From Wolfiporia cocos (lineage: Eukaryota > Basidiomycota > Agaricomycetes > Polyporales > Phaeolaceae), in NCBI GenBank assembly GCA_029448655.1, contig JACCLO010000001.1, forward strand, positions 1,364,001-1,428,000: a stretch of DNA of 64,000 bases, given 5' to 3'. Positions 54,431-64,000 of this stretch are shown one piece after another; the first letter of the stretch is position 1, and the number at the start of each line of letters is the position of its first letter. Under the pieces are notes generated by a model that was not told where the DNA came from, did not search any database, and saw nothing but the letters and a program-made list of their open reading frames with translations. The translations under genes and the position numbers were made by a program.

Positions 54431-56180
54431 ATGGTATATGCGCCCGACCACTGTCTTTTCAAGTACCTCGGCGTGTTCGTCACATATCCCTTCTGCACCG
54501 CAAAAGTCCTCTACACCGTGCTGTTGTTGGCAACACTACTGGTCGTGGATTCGACGCACGTAAACTTTGCACCTGCGCTGAGGCGAGGCACGAGCATCGT
54601 CTCAGAGCAGCTCAATTGCGCGTTCGCCAGTTCAAACATCGTCGCATTTGCCATGGTCAAGGTCCTCGGAAAAGGCGTAAGCTGGTTCTCGTTCGAGCGG
54701 GCGTGCATACTTCTGTGCACGCCTGCTGCTTTGACTTGTGCGTCTGTCAGACGGCCTCAAGGTCATATTCTCACATCTTGATGTAATGCCTAGGTGCAAT
54801 GGTGTCGCAGCTGCTCGCCGGTCACGTACGTGAGCGCTCAGCATTCAGTTCGGTCCTGGTCCTTCAGTCGCTCCTAGTGTGCGTGGGCCAGCACCTCGAC
54901 GTCTGCTCTGCGGGCGTATTCGCACTGTCCACCTTCCCGATCCTCCTCGCCATTATCCCGAACGCGAAGCTCGTGTGGCCCGACCAGGATATGTCGCTAT
55001 GGAGCTACGCGCTCGCACTGCTCACGCCGCTGTCGCTCGGCGTGCAGATGTTCTACACGACTCTCGACGTCTTCGTGCCGCTAGTAAGTCCCTGCGCTGT
55101 CATGCCATTTGCGGCGATCCGCCCGCTCAGACAGGCGGCATCGGCGAGGATGCGCCCGCGGAGCACATCACCGCCTTGATCGTCGCGGGCGCGTACACGC
55201 TCCTGCTGTTCGTGCCGTTTGTGCAGCGGTTCGGCCAGCGCACGATTGCACGTGGGGCGCTGCTATTCTCTGCGCTCACCGTGGTCACCATGGCCATGCT
55301 CGCGATGCGGATGCCCTTCGACTCGATGTACTAGAAGCGCATCCTCGTCATCCACATGGAGAATGTGCGTGTGCGTCCGCTTGTGCGCGGGCCGTGCTGA
55401 CGGGTATATAGGTCACTACAGTGGAGCAGCACCTGCACGTCGCTGCGGCGGACAGCGCGCCCCGGTTCGACGCGCTAGCGCACAGCATCACGCGGCAGTT
55501 CAGTGTGCCAGGCGGGGTGCCTATGTCCATACCAATGAATGCGTGGAACCACGATTGTGACACCATGGATCCGTTCTCGCAGTGGGTATAGGCTGTTAAA
55601 TGCGCATTTGACATCGTACTGACCCAGAGATAGTTCTTGACGCCGTACAAGTTTGAGCTGCCTCTAAAACCGGAGCACATGGATGCTCCAGAGCACAACT
55701 TCACCATTGTGGCACTGAATAACTCTATAGACCGTGTTGCAGGCACGGGGAGTTTGACGCTTGCGGTGAACCACCCAGGTACTATCTAGATGGGTGCGTT
55801 TTCGGATGCGATGGGTATCTGGTGGTCTTCCTAATCATGATATTGCAGCCATCACGTTCAACGCCCACGTGCTCAAGTGGACGTTCGATAACAATCCCCC
55901 AGACGAGTATGCGTGCCACCACATCAAGGAGGCCTCGTTCTATAGCCACGATACATGGACAGTAGACCTAGCTGTCAAAATACTTGAGGACGATCCCGAC
56001 GCGCGTATCATGATGAACTTTGTGGGAATTCATGAGAACCCCATGTGGCCTGCGAAGAAGGAGCATGGGGGACGGGCGATGAAGTTGTTCGAGGAGTTCG
56101 ACGCCTGGATTCAGCAAGAGGCTGGCGGCAATGTCGATGCCTTGCTTATCGGTTGTGTCAGCGGTGTAACGACCGTGTAA
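54431..56180 (+). pseudogene. PFF1: PFF1-type vacuolar membrane protease, 3' part only, one nonsense codon
   Basis: Exons 54431-54737, 54794-55083, 55131-55364, 55412-55585, 55634-55778 and 55849-56180 splice with agreeing phases. They encode the multi-membrane-span and C-terminal lumenal part of the M28-type vacuolar membrane protease family. Motifs: YTVLLLATLLVV, GKGVSWFSFE, FYTTLDVFVPLTGGIGEDAP, KRILVIHMEN, LHVAAADSAPRFDAL, FLTPYKFELP and ITFNAHVLKW. The N-terminal zinc peptidase domain is absent; the sequence at 54247-54430 does not supply it. TAG at 55332-55334 replaces the expected Gln (CAG). It is therefore both truncated and interrupted, although splice sites are intact, so the decay is young. 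Confidence 0.8.
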
Positions 56181-56397
56181 TCTTTGTAATGTAGATGTAG
56201 AGTGTGAACGTTGCGTTGTGATATTGCATTTGCATTTGCATTACAACGTAGCATGAAGGATCAAACATCATGCATCACTACTGGCGAGAAATGCTCCACT
56301 TCCACTTCAGCGACTGCTGATGAGTACTGGAAAGAAAGCTCAGTACTTTGGAAGGAAGATACATCACCATGCATACCAATACTCATGCCGGTCCGAT

Positions 56398-56774
56398 TCA
56401 GTGGATACTGGTCGGAATGAATGTCAGCTGGGTGGCAACGACAGTGCCGCAACGTACCTCGAAATCGTCACCGTTGAAGATAAGGATATCTCCGTGCTCT
56501 AGGGTCACGACGAGTACCGGCCCCTCCCTTTTGACAGATTTCGTAGCGGAGTCTGTGATTTGAGCGACTTGTATATCCAGAACGCTCACATTGTTACTTG
56601 GCGCTGGGACATCGGAATCGTCTATGTCCATAGGCCCGCATGAGTCGTTAGCTCCGTGCGGGAGTTCCTTCTTAGGAGATCCACGTTCTGCGACGGTGAT
56701 TGGCGGAAGCTGCTGTACACCTAGAGCTAATGATTTGGGGTGCATCGACAACTCTGCATCGGCGCCGAGGTACA
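56398..56774 (-). pseudogene. fragment resembling an AlkB-like 2OG-Fe(II) oxygenase C terminus
   Basis: The minus-strand frame begins right at the Helitron boundary and contains ELSMHPKSLALG and VTLEHGDILIFNGDDFE. The latter resembles the C-terminal strand pair of AlkB-like oxygenases seen in basidiomycete families. The N-terminal part is missing, probably cut by the Helitron array. The assignment is tentative. Confidence 0.3.
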
Positions 56775-57864
56775 TCTATAAGTAATGGGGGCTCGCGTAG
56801 GAGGCGTCGCGTGTCGCTCGCGTTTTGCGCACCTGGCGTCCACGTTCGCCGCGTGGCGTCCATGCGCGTCGTCAATCCTTAGGGCGCCTGGCGCCGGTGA
56901 ATTCCCACGCCCAGCGCCTGCAAGGCGCGCGCGCTGTTCCTGCCCCGCACCACGGGGATTCATGCCCCATGCCACGGGGATTCGTGCCCCACACCACGGG
57001 GATTTGTGGCTCTTGCCACGGGGGTTTGTGGCCCTTGCCACGGGGATTTGTGCCCCGTGCCACGGGGATTTGTGCCCCGTGCCACAGGGATTTGTGCCCC
57101 GTGCCACGGGGATTTGTGCCCCACATCATGGGGATTTTTGTAATGTAAATACCCCACACCACGGGGATTTGTGCCCCGTGCCACAGGGATTTGTACCCCA
57201 CACCATGGGGATTTGCGCCCCATGCCACGGGGATTTGTGCTCTGTGCCACAGGGATTTGTGCACCATGCCACAGGGATTTGTGCCCTGTGCCACGGGGAT
57301 TTGTACCACATGCCACAGGGATTTGTACTGCACACCATGGGGATTTGTGCCCCATGCCACAGGGATTTTTGTAATGTAAATACCCTGCACCACGGGGATT
57401 TGCACCCTGCACCATAGGGATTTGTGCCCCATGCCACAGGGATTTGTGCTCTGTATCATGGAGATTTGTGCCCCGTGCCACAGGGATCTGTGCTTTGTGC
57501 CACGGGGATTTATGCCTCATGCCACGGGGATCTTTGTAACATAAATGGCCTGTGCTGTAGATGCCTGCCAAAAGATTGCAAAAAAAATGAAGAACATTTT
57601 GACACCACATTACACAGTATTACAAGCAAAGCGATGATGAGACTGAGGATCAGCGAGGTGTCAGAAGTGGCTGAGCAGGCAGAGACAAGAGACAAAAGAG
57701 GGAAGTTGGGGAAGCCATGGGTAATGCACATGAAATTCATAGGGGATCCACAGGTAACTTAAAAAAACCCCTGATTATCTGAAATAGGCGCACATGGATT
57801 GGAATAATATATTGAAGTGGTAAAAGTGGTGTGACCGTGGCGAAGCCACGGGTAATTAACCTAG
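56775..57864 (+). mobile_element. non-autonomous Helitron 1, carrying a minisatellite
   Basis: It begins TCTATAAGTAATGGGGGCTC after A (56774) and ends with hairpin GTGGCGAAGCCAC plus GGGTAATTAACCTAG. It is the first of four complete head-to-tail units. It carries the 22-bp tandem repeat 56942-57540 and non-coding filler. Confidence 0.82.
56942..57540. repeat. 22-bp hairpin minisatellite inside Helitron 1
   Basis: About 25 degenerate 22-bp units with core CCCCGTGCCACGGGGATTTG. CCCCGTG and CACGGGG in each unit are inverted around one base, so each unit can form a hairpin. Frames are open across it on both strands only because of the repeat; I do not regard them as genes. The spacer GTAATGTAAATACC interrupts the array at about 57138 and 57370. 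Confidence 0.85.
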
Positions 57865-58148
57865 TCTAAAAGTAATGGGAGCTCGCGTGGGAGCCGTCGC
57901 GTGTCGCTAGCGTGTCGCGCACGAGAATCGCACATGGCGAGCACGTTTGCCGCGTGGCGGCGCCTGTAGGGCGCCCATCGAGTGCGCGCCGGCGCCTGCA
58001 AGGCGCGCGTGCCGGTTGCAAAGGTATTACAAGCGAAGCGACGACGAGGCCGAGCGTCAGCGAGGTGGAGGAGTGGCTGAGCGGGCAGAGATATATAATA
58101 ACTCCTAGAAATACAAAATTGTGGCGAAGCCACAGGTAATTAAGCTAG
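57865..58148 (+). mobile_element. non-autonomous Helitron 2 (284 bp)
   Basis: It runs from TCTAAAAGTAATGGG to the hairpin and AATTAAGCTAG. It directly abuts Helitrons 1 and 3 and appears identical to Helitron 3. Confidence 0.85.
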
Positions 58149-58432
58149 TCTAAAAGTAATGGGAGCTCGCGTGGGAGCCGTCGCGTGTCGCTAGCGTGTC
58201 GCGCACGAGAATCGCACATGGCGAGCACGTTTGCCGCGTGGCGGCGCCTGTAGGGCGCCCATCGAGTGCGCGCCGGCGCCTGCAAGGCGCGCGTGCCGGT
58301 TGCAAAGGTATTACAAGCGAAGCGACGACGAGGCCGAGCGTCAGCGAGGTGGAGGAGTGGCTGAGCGGGCAGAGATATATAATAACTCCTAGAAATACAA
58401 AATTGTGGCGAAGCCACAGGTAATTAAGCTAG
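58149..58432 (+). mobile_element. non-autonomous Helitron 3 (284 bp)
   Basis: Apparently an exact tandem copy of Helitron 2, with the same ends and the same hairpin. Confidence 0.85.
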
Positions 58433-59180
58433 TCTAAGAGTAATGGGAGCTCGCGTGGGAGCCGTCGCGTGTCGCTAGCGTGCAGCTAGCGTGCAGCTAG
58501 CGTGGACGCCTCGTTTGCCGCGTGGCGTCCATGGGCGTCATTCCTGCTCCCATTAGATAGGGCGCCTGGCGCCGGTGAATTCCCACGCCCAGCGCCTGCA
58601 AGGCGCGCGCGCTGTTCCTGCCCCGCACCACGGGGATTCATGCCCCATGCCACGGGGATTCGTGCCCCATGCCATGGGGATTCGTGCCCCATGCCACGGG
58701 GATTCGTGCCCCACACCACGGGGATTTGTGGCCCATTCCATGGGGGTTTGTGGCCCATGCCACAGGGATTTGTGTCCTGTGGCATGGGGATTTTGTAATG
58801 TAAATACCCCACACCACGGGGATTTGTACCCCGTACCACGGGGATTTGTGCCCTACACCACGGGGATTTTTGGCCCATGCCATGGGGGTTTGTGCCCCAT
58901 GCCACGGGGATTTGTGTCCTGTGGCATGGGGATTTTGTAATATAAATACTCCACACCACAGGGGTCTGTACCCTGTGCCACAGGTATTTGCACCCCAATG
59001 CCACAGGGGTGAATTCCCACACCCAGAGCCTGCAAGGCATGCGTGCCAGTTACAGATTCTACAAGCAAAGCGACAACGATACCGAGCATCAGCGAGGTGG
59101 AGGAGTGGCTGAGCAGGCAGAGACTAAAATATATTCCTAAGACATAACATTTGTGGCGAAGCCACAGGTAATTAAGCTAG
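58433..59180 (+). mobile_element. non-autonomous Helitron 4, carrying a minisatellite
   Basis: It begins TCTAAGAGTAATGGG and ends with hairpin plus AATTAAGCTAG (59180). It contains a shorter array of the same 22-bp hairpin unit (about 58620-59005) and is related to Helitron 1 throughout. Confidence 0.83.
58620..59005. repeat. 22-bp hairpin minisatellite inside Helitron 4
   Basis: About 16 units of the same repeat as in Helitron 1, interrupted by GTAATGTAAATACC and GTAATATAAATACT spacers. Confidence 0.82.
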
Positions 59181-59241
59181 TCCATAAAGTAAGGGGAGCT
59201 CGCGCCGTAGGCGCTCGCGTGCCGCTAGCGTGGACGCCAGT
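59181..59241 (+). mobile_element. 5' stub of a further Helitron
   Basis: TCCATAAAGTAAGGGGAGCT and the following CTCGCG/GCTAGCGTGGACGCC sequence match Helitron 5' ends, but no 3' hairpin or CTAG follows. It is a truncated copy abutting Helitron 4. Confidence 0.6.
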
Positions 59242-60339
59242 ACATGATCAGCCGTGCTACCCGAAGGTTTGCATGCGGAGCTACCCCAAAGTGGTTTATT
59301 CATATAGGGCCAATCTGGTATTTAAAGGCTACGTCTGTCATACAACCACAGACGAGACGCAACAAAAACCACGTAGGTACCACATAGGGATCATAGACAG
59401 TCGCGTTGCTGTGGACAGCGCACCTGACGGTATCTAATTTCATGGCTAAGCAATCCAATGCCTACAAGCGCTGTCATCGTAGATCTGGGAAACATCTTGC
59501 TCATGCATCCCATTACCCATATCAGACGTGCTGAGGTAAGAAAGAGACAACGGCACTCGCTACTGCGGTAAATGATGGAGGTCCTCAGCGTGCATACGAG
59601 GAGCTGCAATATGGCAGACAGGAGTTCAGCTGGCCGGATACCGAAAATAACGATACAGCACACGGAAGGCATACGAAAGCAGCACACTCCAGCTCGCCTC
59701 ATTGAGAGTGCCGACCGGCATATGACACCTCCGTCAATTGGCATGGTACAGCATCTCGGCGCCGACTGCTGTCACATACTGTCACCGGATCCTGGCGACA
59801 GTCCGAACAAGCTGATTCTGTTGTTCAACATATTGCTGATATGACAGATCGTTCGCCAGCAAGTGAGCAACCACACGGAAAACATGACTCTAATTCATGA
59901 TAGTTATCAATGCGTTACCACTGCTGTACTGCCCTTAGACTCCAGCACAGGGTCGCCGGAGGCAGCGGATGCGTTTGAGCGATATAGGAGGAATGAAGAC
60001 GAGTCTGCATACAGAAGCGCATGAAGCCAAACGCAAACGCGAAGGATATCCGCTAAATGAGATGTCATTTGTGAGCGAGAGTCCGCAGACGCGCTGGATG
60101 GGAAATCTGCAAATATAGCAACCAGGACAGAAATCAAAATTAGCATCGGGCTGTGCAAGACCAAATATCCAACTCCCCTGTTTGGAGTTATCAGCCGTGG
60201 CGCGCAGTCCCCCGGTACGTACTCTCTGCTGCTGACCACCATCATCGTGCGTTCAAAGTTTCCTCACCGCCTCGCAGCTCGTTTATTAACAGCCCTAGCT
60301 TACTAGCCCCACTCGCCTCTCCTCATTGTTTGTTGACAC
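59242..60339. other. intergenic, no recognised gene
   Basis: Short frames without motifs. The last 150 bases hold the promoter and 5' leader of the gene at 60340. Confidence 0.45.
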
Positions 60340-61305
60340 ATGCGCTTGACCACATACCCTCTGCTCCTGGCTGGTGCCGGTCTCGGTGAGTACAGCGAAT
60401 TTTCGTCGGACTGGCATCGGTGCTGAAGACACCACCTCGTCCTAGTTGTGCACCATGTCGGAGCAGCACCTCTCCGTGTTGTAATGGTGACCTCTCATCA
60501 GGAGATCTCAGCTAATCAACACTTCGAACCCGTCGCCGCAGTTCACGCGGCGGCGACGCCGCACGGCATGGTCATGATGCATTCAGAACATCCAGACTCG
60601 ATGAACACCGCCACGCTCCAACGCGCTGGCCGCCACTGTGGAGGACTCCGCGACGGTGTCATGCGTCTCTCGAATTCGATCTTTGGCTTCCCCAAACTCG
60701 ATGCAACAACCTCTGTCCCCCTGCACCACGAGGAGGACCGCGTCTCCATCCTGCCCTTCATCGGCACCCCGATGGGCGCGTCCGTGCCCACCGTCGATTC
60801 CGAAACTGACCACAGGATTGCCGGGGACGACGCCGCTGTGTCCATGCCGCTCATGAGTCATGGACCGATGATGCACGGCGGCCCCAGGCAGGGCGAGATG
60901 GGCCCCGTGCGCATTGTGCATATGGGTGAGCAGGATGGTCGCAGGATGCGCTTCCGCCACCACCGTGGGCCCTTCCTGCGCCGCTTGCATTTCGCTCTCA
61001 TGGCTCTGGGCCCATGGGAAGGCCGTGCCGTCGCATTCGTTCTTGGTAAGTGCTCCCGCCTTTGCCCCAATTGACTTATTCCGATCTCTGCGGGTTCTAT
61101 TTCAGGCTGTGGCATCGGCGTGCTTCTCCGCATGATGTGGGTGCTCGGCATCGTGATGGTCCGCGCTATATCTGGCCGCCGTAGCGAGGACGCTGCGGAG
61201 ACGGTGTTCGACCTTGATGCTGAGGAGATCCTCGTTCCTCCCCCTCAATACACCGACGAGAAGGTTGCTATTGCCACGGATGATAAGCCTAACGCTGATG
61301 CTTAG
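60340..61305 (+). CDS. small secretory-pathway protein with C-terminal membrane segment
   Basis: Exons 60340-60385, 60446-61045 and 61106-61305 splice at GTGAGT/CTAG and GTAAGT/TCAG in agreeing phases, giving 281 residues. The start ATG is chosen because the spliced N terminus, MRLTTYPLLLAGAGLVVHHV, looks like a signal peptide or anchor. The mature part is rich in His, Met and Arg. A hydrophobic stretch at about 205-236 (AVAFVLGCGIGVLLRMMWVL) is a likely transmembrane helix. The tail contains a PPPQY motif, a possible WW-domain or NEDD4/Rsp5-type ligand. No enzyme domain is recognised. A similar architecture seems common in Agaricomycetes, but I cannot name a function. Confidence 0.72.
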
Positions 61306-61912
61306 GATTGATCCTATTCCACTTGCTGGCATTGGCTAGCGAGACTCACCACCCGATCCTTAATATCTCTTTCACGCCCATCATTCAGATCGCCATCGAC
61401 TGGCAACTAGTATCCTCGTCCTCGTCTTTGTTGTAACTATGCGGACTCTTTACTTATGCCGACTGCGAGATAATTTCACGTGTACGTGGCTTGCCCTTTC
61501 GCCATACGTAGTTCGTACATCCAGTAGAACGAATGTGAGTTTGCGTCGGCTTATGAATTAACCATCACGGTCCTTGAGATCTTGAGATGTGGCACCCACC
61601 CTGAGCCGCTAATGTCTTCAGACGTTTGTCACTCCCGCACCTCATGTACGTCTATCAAATCAATTGCTCCATGTGACGCAGCATTGAACATGTTACACAG
61701 CTACACGTTAAGTCTGGATTAGTCCATAGATACATGCTTTATGGCAGCGTCAGAAAAGGACCCCACACGGAGGGATGTTGTTACAGAGGATCAACGACGT
61801 ATCGGAGTAGATGGCAACGAGCATGAGGCGGGATCGATTGTAGGAGTGATGAGTATGTGATTGGACGCTGCAGACGGCTAGAAGCGAATAGAGGGCAATG
61901 CAACTGCGACAA
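61306..61912. other. intergenic between convergent genes
   Basis: This holds the 3' ends of the plus-strand gene ending at 61305 and the minus-strand ligase gene ending at 61913. No gene is seen. Confidence 0.5.
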
Positions 61913-63965
61913 TTAGTCGAGGCCAGCTACCGGGACGTTCCAAATCCAGCGCCCCTCCTGGAAACCCTTCGCTGTGTCTTCCAGCACGATCTCGTTACGC
62001 TTCTGCACGTAGACCTGTAGTGCATGAGCCCGCCTTGGTCAGTTTGGAGAATGAGTAGGGAAATCAATACGCACTGTCTTGTCGGTCACCTTCTGGCGGA
62101 GAGTCTTGATGACCTCAGGGTCAAAGGGCGACTCAATCAGCTCAGATAGATCCTCAACCGCACGCTCCAGATCGCTGTAAAACCGAGAATGAGCATGGTG
62201 ACGCTAATGGGTCCTCAACGGACATACCGTTGGTTGTCCTCGAACAGCTCCTTCTCGTTGCCCCTCTCCAAGTAGTATGCCATGCCGTACGTCCACATTA
62301 GCGTAGTCCGACATTTGATAACCTCATCGACCGCCTTCTTCATGAACTGAACTTCAATCCACGATAGCTCGGACGTGACCTGCATTTCCTCCATCTTCTT
62401 TTCCGTCTTTGCGTACAGCTCGACGGACAGCTTCTTTGACTGCTCGTGGTTGGCCCAACGGTTGTAGTACTATGCGCAGGGAATATGTTTAGACTTGAAA
62501 TATATTTGGATAGTGGCATACGTACATGAAGGTAGCGTTCTAGTGAAGCACGACTCTTCGACTGTGCATCTCGGGCATCCACGCTAGCCTTTTCGTCGTA
62601 CCGGTTGCAATTGTACCACGACGTGCCGTGTTCCGACCAAGGACCTGGACATGGGTCAGCGACGTCGCAGAGGATGATAAGAGGCGGTGACAAACCCATG
62701 CACACCCAGCAAAATTCATACTTGCACTTCTTGCACGTCATATGGCTTGTGCAGGTCAGTACAACACAAGCACACACGTGAGTGCAGAAGGCTCACTTGC
62801 AACCACCGTTCTTCTCGATCGTACTCTGGCATTTGCTGCACTCCTTCGTGTTACTCTTGATCCAGTTCGCCGTCTCGCTATCGTCGCGGCATTTCTGCAG
62901 CCACATCTTCGCAACCGCGCAGATCACTGGCCGATGATCGCTGTCCACGTTGCAACCGAAACAGAACGAATGAGTCGTCGAAGCACCACAGTTGACAATA
63001 GGCACCGTCGTCGCCAGAGACGACTTTGTAGCAGACGGACAGGACACTGTGTGCGTGCACGACGGGTACGGGCAGTACTTGAGATTGGGCATCTCCGATA
63101 CGAAGTGTCTGACGAGCAGCTCCTGGAAGCGTTCCCAAGTCTCGCTATCCTCCAGCGCGGAACGGACAAACTGATCCGGAGCGATGAGCGAGCAGCCCTC
63201 CCCCATGCACGCTATGCGACTCTCCGCCTCCGTTCGGACCTTGCTCGTAATGTACGCGTCCCAGCACGATCTGCAGAACTTGTGCTCGCACGGGAGAGCC
63301 AGCGTTTCTGTCTGGGTGTCGTCAAAGCAGATGGGACACACGAACTTGGCGTCCTCGATGGGCGGGGAAATACGCTCCATAAGCTTGGTCTTGCCGGACT
63401 TGACCGAATCCTGAGCACCGCGCCGGGCGCTGGAACGGCGCGGGCCCAGCGCATTCTGGCGAGACGAGGACGATTGCGAGCGCCCTTCGGGCGCCTTCTC
63501 GGGCGGCGAGATACCAGCGGCAACTGACACTGCGTTCGCGTTGTCCATGTACTTCTCGATGAGCTTCTCCTTGTTCCAGTCGGCCCAGCGAAGCATTAGT
63601 GAAGCGATATCTGGCTAATCAGGAGACCGGGCCATGAGACGGATCCATGCGCATGTACGGACAGTACTCACATCGACGCCAAATATGCCGCTGATATTCT
63701 CAACATCGGCAATCATAAGCCTCCCGACGTCCTCCTGGGTAAGTGTGTCATAGTCAACCTCATAAAGCTTGCGGGATGCTCTGCTTGGATCGTAGTCGGC
63801 CGTCCCGTCGAGCTCCATCTCAGAGGCAGAACCTGTGGCATGAATCAGCAATCTAGGTGTCCGGGGCGTGCGGCGATCGTCCCCACCGTCGTCTTCCATG
63901 TCGTAGACATCCTCGTCCTCTTCATCGTAGTACTCGTTGTCGGAATACTCGTCGTTGGAAGACAT
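61913..63965 (-). CDS. Ariadne-type RBR E3 ubiquitin ligase, 7 exons
   Basis: Exons on the minus strand are 63965-63672, 63614-62797, 62745-62696, 62644-62526, 62469-62228, 62174-62075 and 62014-61913. All junctions are GT-AG with agreeing phases and introns of 50-59 nt; the product is 574 residues. Domains: an acidic N terminus (about 1-55); a helical UBA-like region ending [16 protein letters not shown] (about 108-123); RING1 from CPICFDD (about 191-240); IBR (about 250-332); RING2 (from Cys357) with the catalytic Cys370 in NGGCNHMTC; then the Ariadne domain from [19 protein letters not shown] to the end. RBR ligases take ubiquitin from E2 onto this Cys before the substrate; the Ariadne domain is autoinhibitory and relates to neddylated cullins in animals. 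It looks fully functional. Length fits the family. Confidence 0.95.
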
Positions 63966-64000
63966 GGCAGCGGGCAGAGTTCGTCGCGTGTAAGTATCGA

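Noticed and set aside
56785..57610. Long frames of about 200 codons on both strands with PHATGI/MGHKSPW-type repeats
   Set aside because: They arise from the 22-bp minisatellite, which is open in several frames on both strands; no start context or introns support a gene.
60543..61151. Minus-strand ORFs over the small secretory-protein gene
   Set aside because: Shadow frames; the plus-strand model has a signal peptide, spliced exons in phase and a membrane helix.
62742..63527. 261-codon plus-strand ORF
   Set aside because: Antisense to exon 2 of the RBR ligase; Arg/Ala-rich translation typical of a GC-rich shadow.
1..64000. CRISPR array, rRNA genes, bacterial operon or phage system
   Set aside because: The direct repeats present are minisatellite, Helitron or LTR repeats; there are no spacer-like arrays, rRNA signatures or prokaryotic gene organisation, and spliceosomal introns are present.

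Overview
The window is nuclear DNA of a filamentous basidiomycete, most likely an Agaricomycete. The evidence is genes split by many 48-60 nt GT-AG introns, a fungal-specific FunK1-type kinase, an Ariadne-type RBR ubiquitin ligase, a PFF1-type vacuolar membrane protease relic, and transposon families typical of mushroom-forming fungi. No tool was run: family names rest on recognised motifs, while boundaries, target-site duplications (TSDs) and reading frames were read from the sequence.

Layout. (1) 1-28.3 kb: one ancient gene, recognised as VPS8 (CORVET tethering subunit), is broken into at least eleven collinear plus-strand pieces by nested transposon insertions. Most interruptions have matching TSDs: a hAT-type MITE, a DDE transposon (no TSD seen), a Mutator-like element carrying a degraded Ty3/gypsy element, many solo LTRs, a TRIM-like mini-retroelement and a fold-back element with tRNA-like arms. 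The gene pieces are strongly CpG-depleted; many of the inserted LTRs are not. (2) 28.7-37 kb: more solo LTRs and a CpG-depleted pogo-type transposase whose frame is broken only by TGA codons and two LTR insertions. (3) 38.1-40.8 kb: an apparently intact FunK1-type kinase gene (minus strand, 4 exons). (4) 41.3-46.5 kb: a solo LTR, a GGTCC-rich hAT MITE and an unrecognised 396-codon ORF. (5) 46.49-54.17 kb: a complete, very young chromovirus-like Ty3/gypsy element with seemingly identical 383-bp LTRs, CCTAC TSD, one 2274-codon Gag-Pol frame containing a dUTPase domain, a chromodomain and a long C-terminal tail, and self-priming signals like those of Tf1/sushi elements. (6) 54.4-56.2 kb: the 3' part of a PFF1-type protease gene with one in-frame stop. 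(7) 56.8-59.2 kb: a head-to-tail array of non-autonomous Helitrons, two of them carrying a 22-bp hairpin minisatellite. (8) 60.3-64 kb: two apparently functional genes, a small secreted or membrane-anchored protein (3 exons) and an Ariadne-type RBR E3 ligase (7 exons, minus strand).

Read together, the left half is a transposon graveyard whose insertion history can be ordered by nesting. The right half is gene-bearing and CpG-normal but has very recent retrotransposon and Helitron activity. The genes show no operon-like or pathway relationship to one another.
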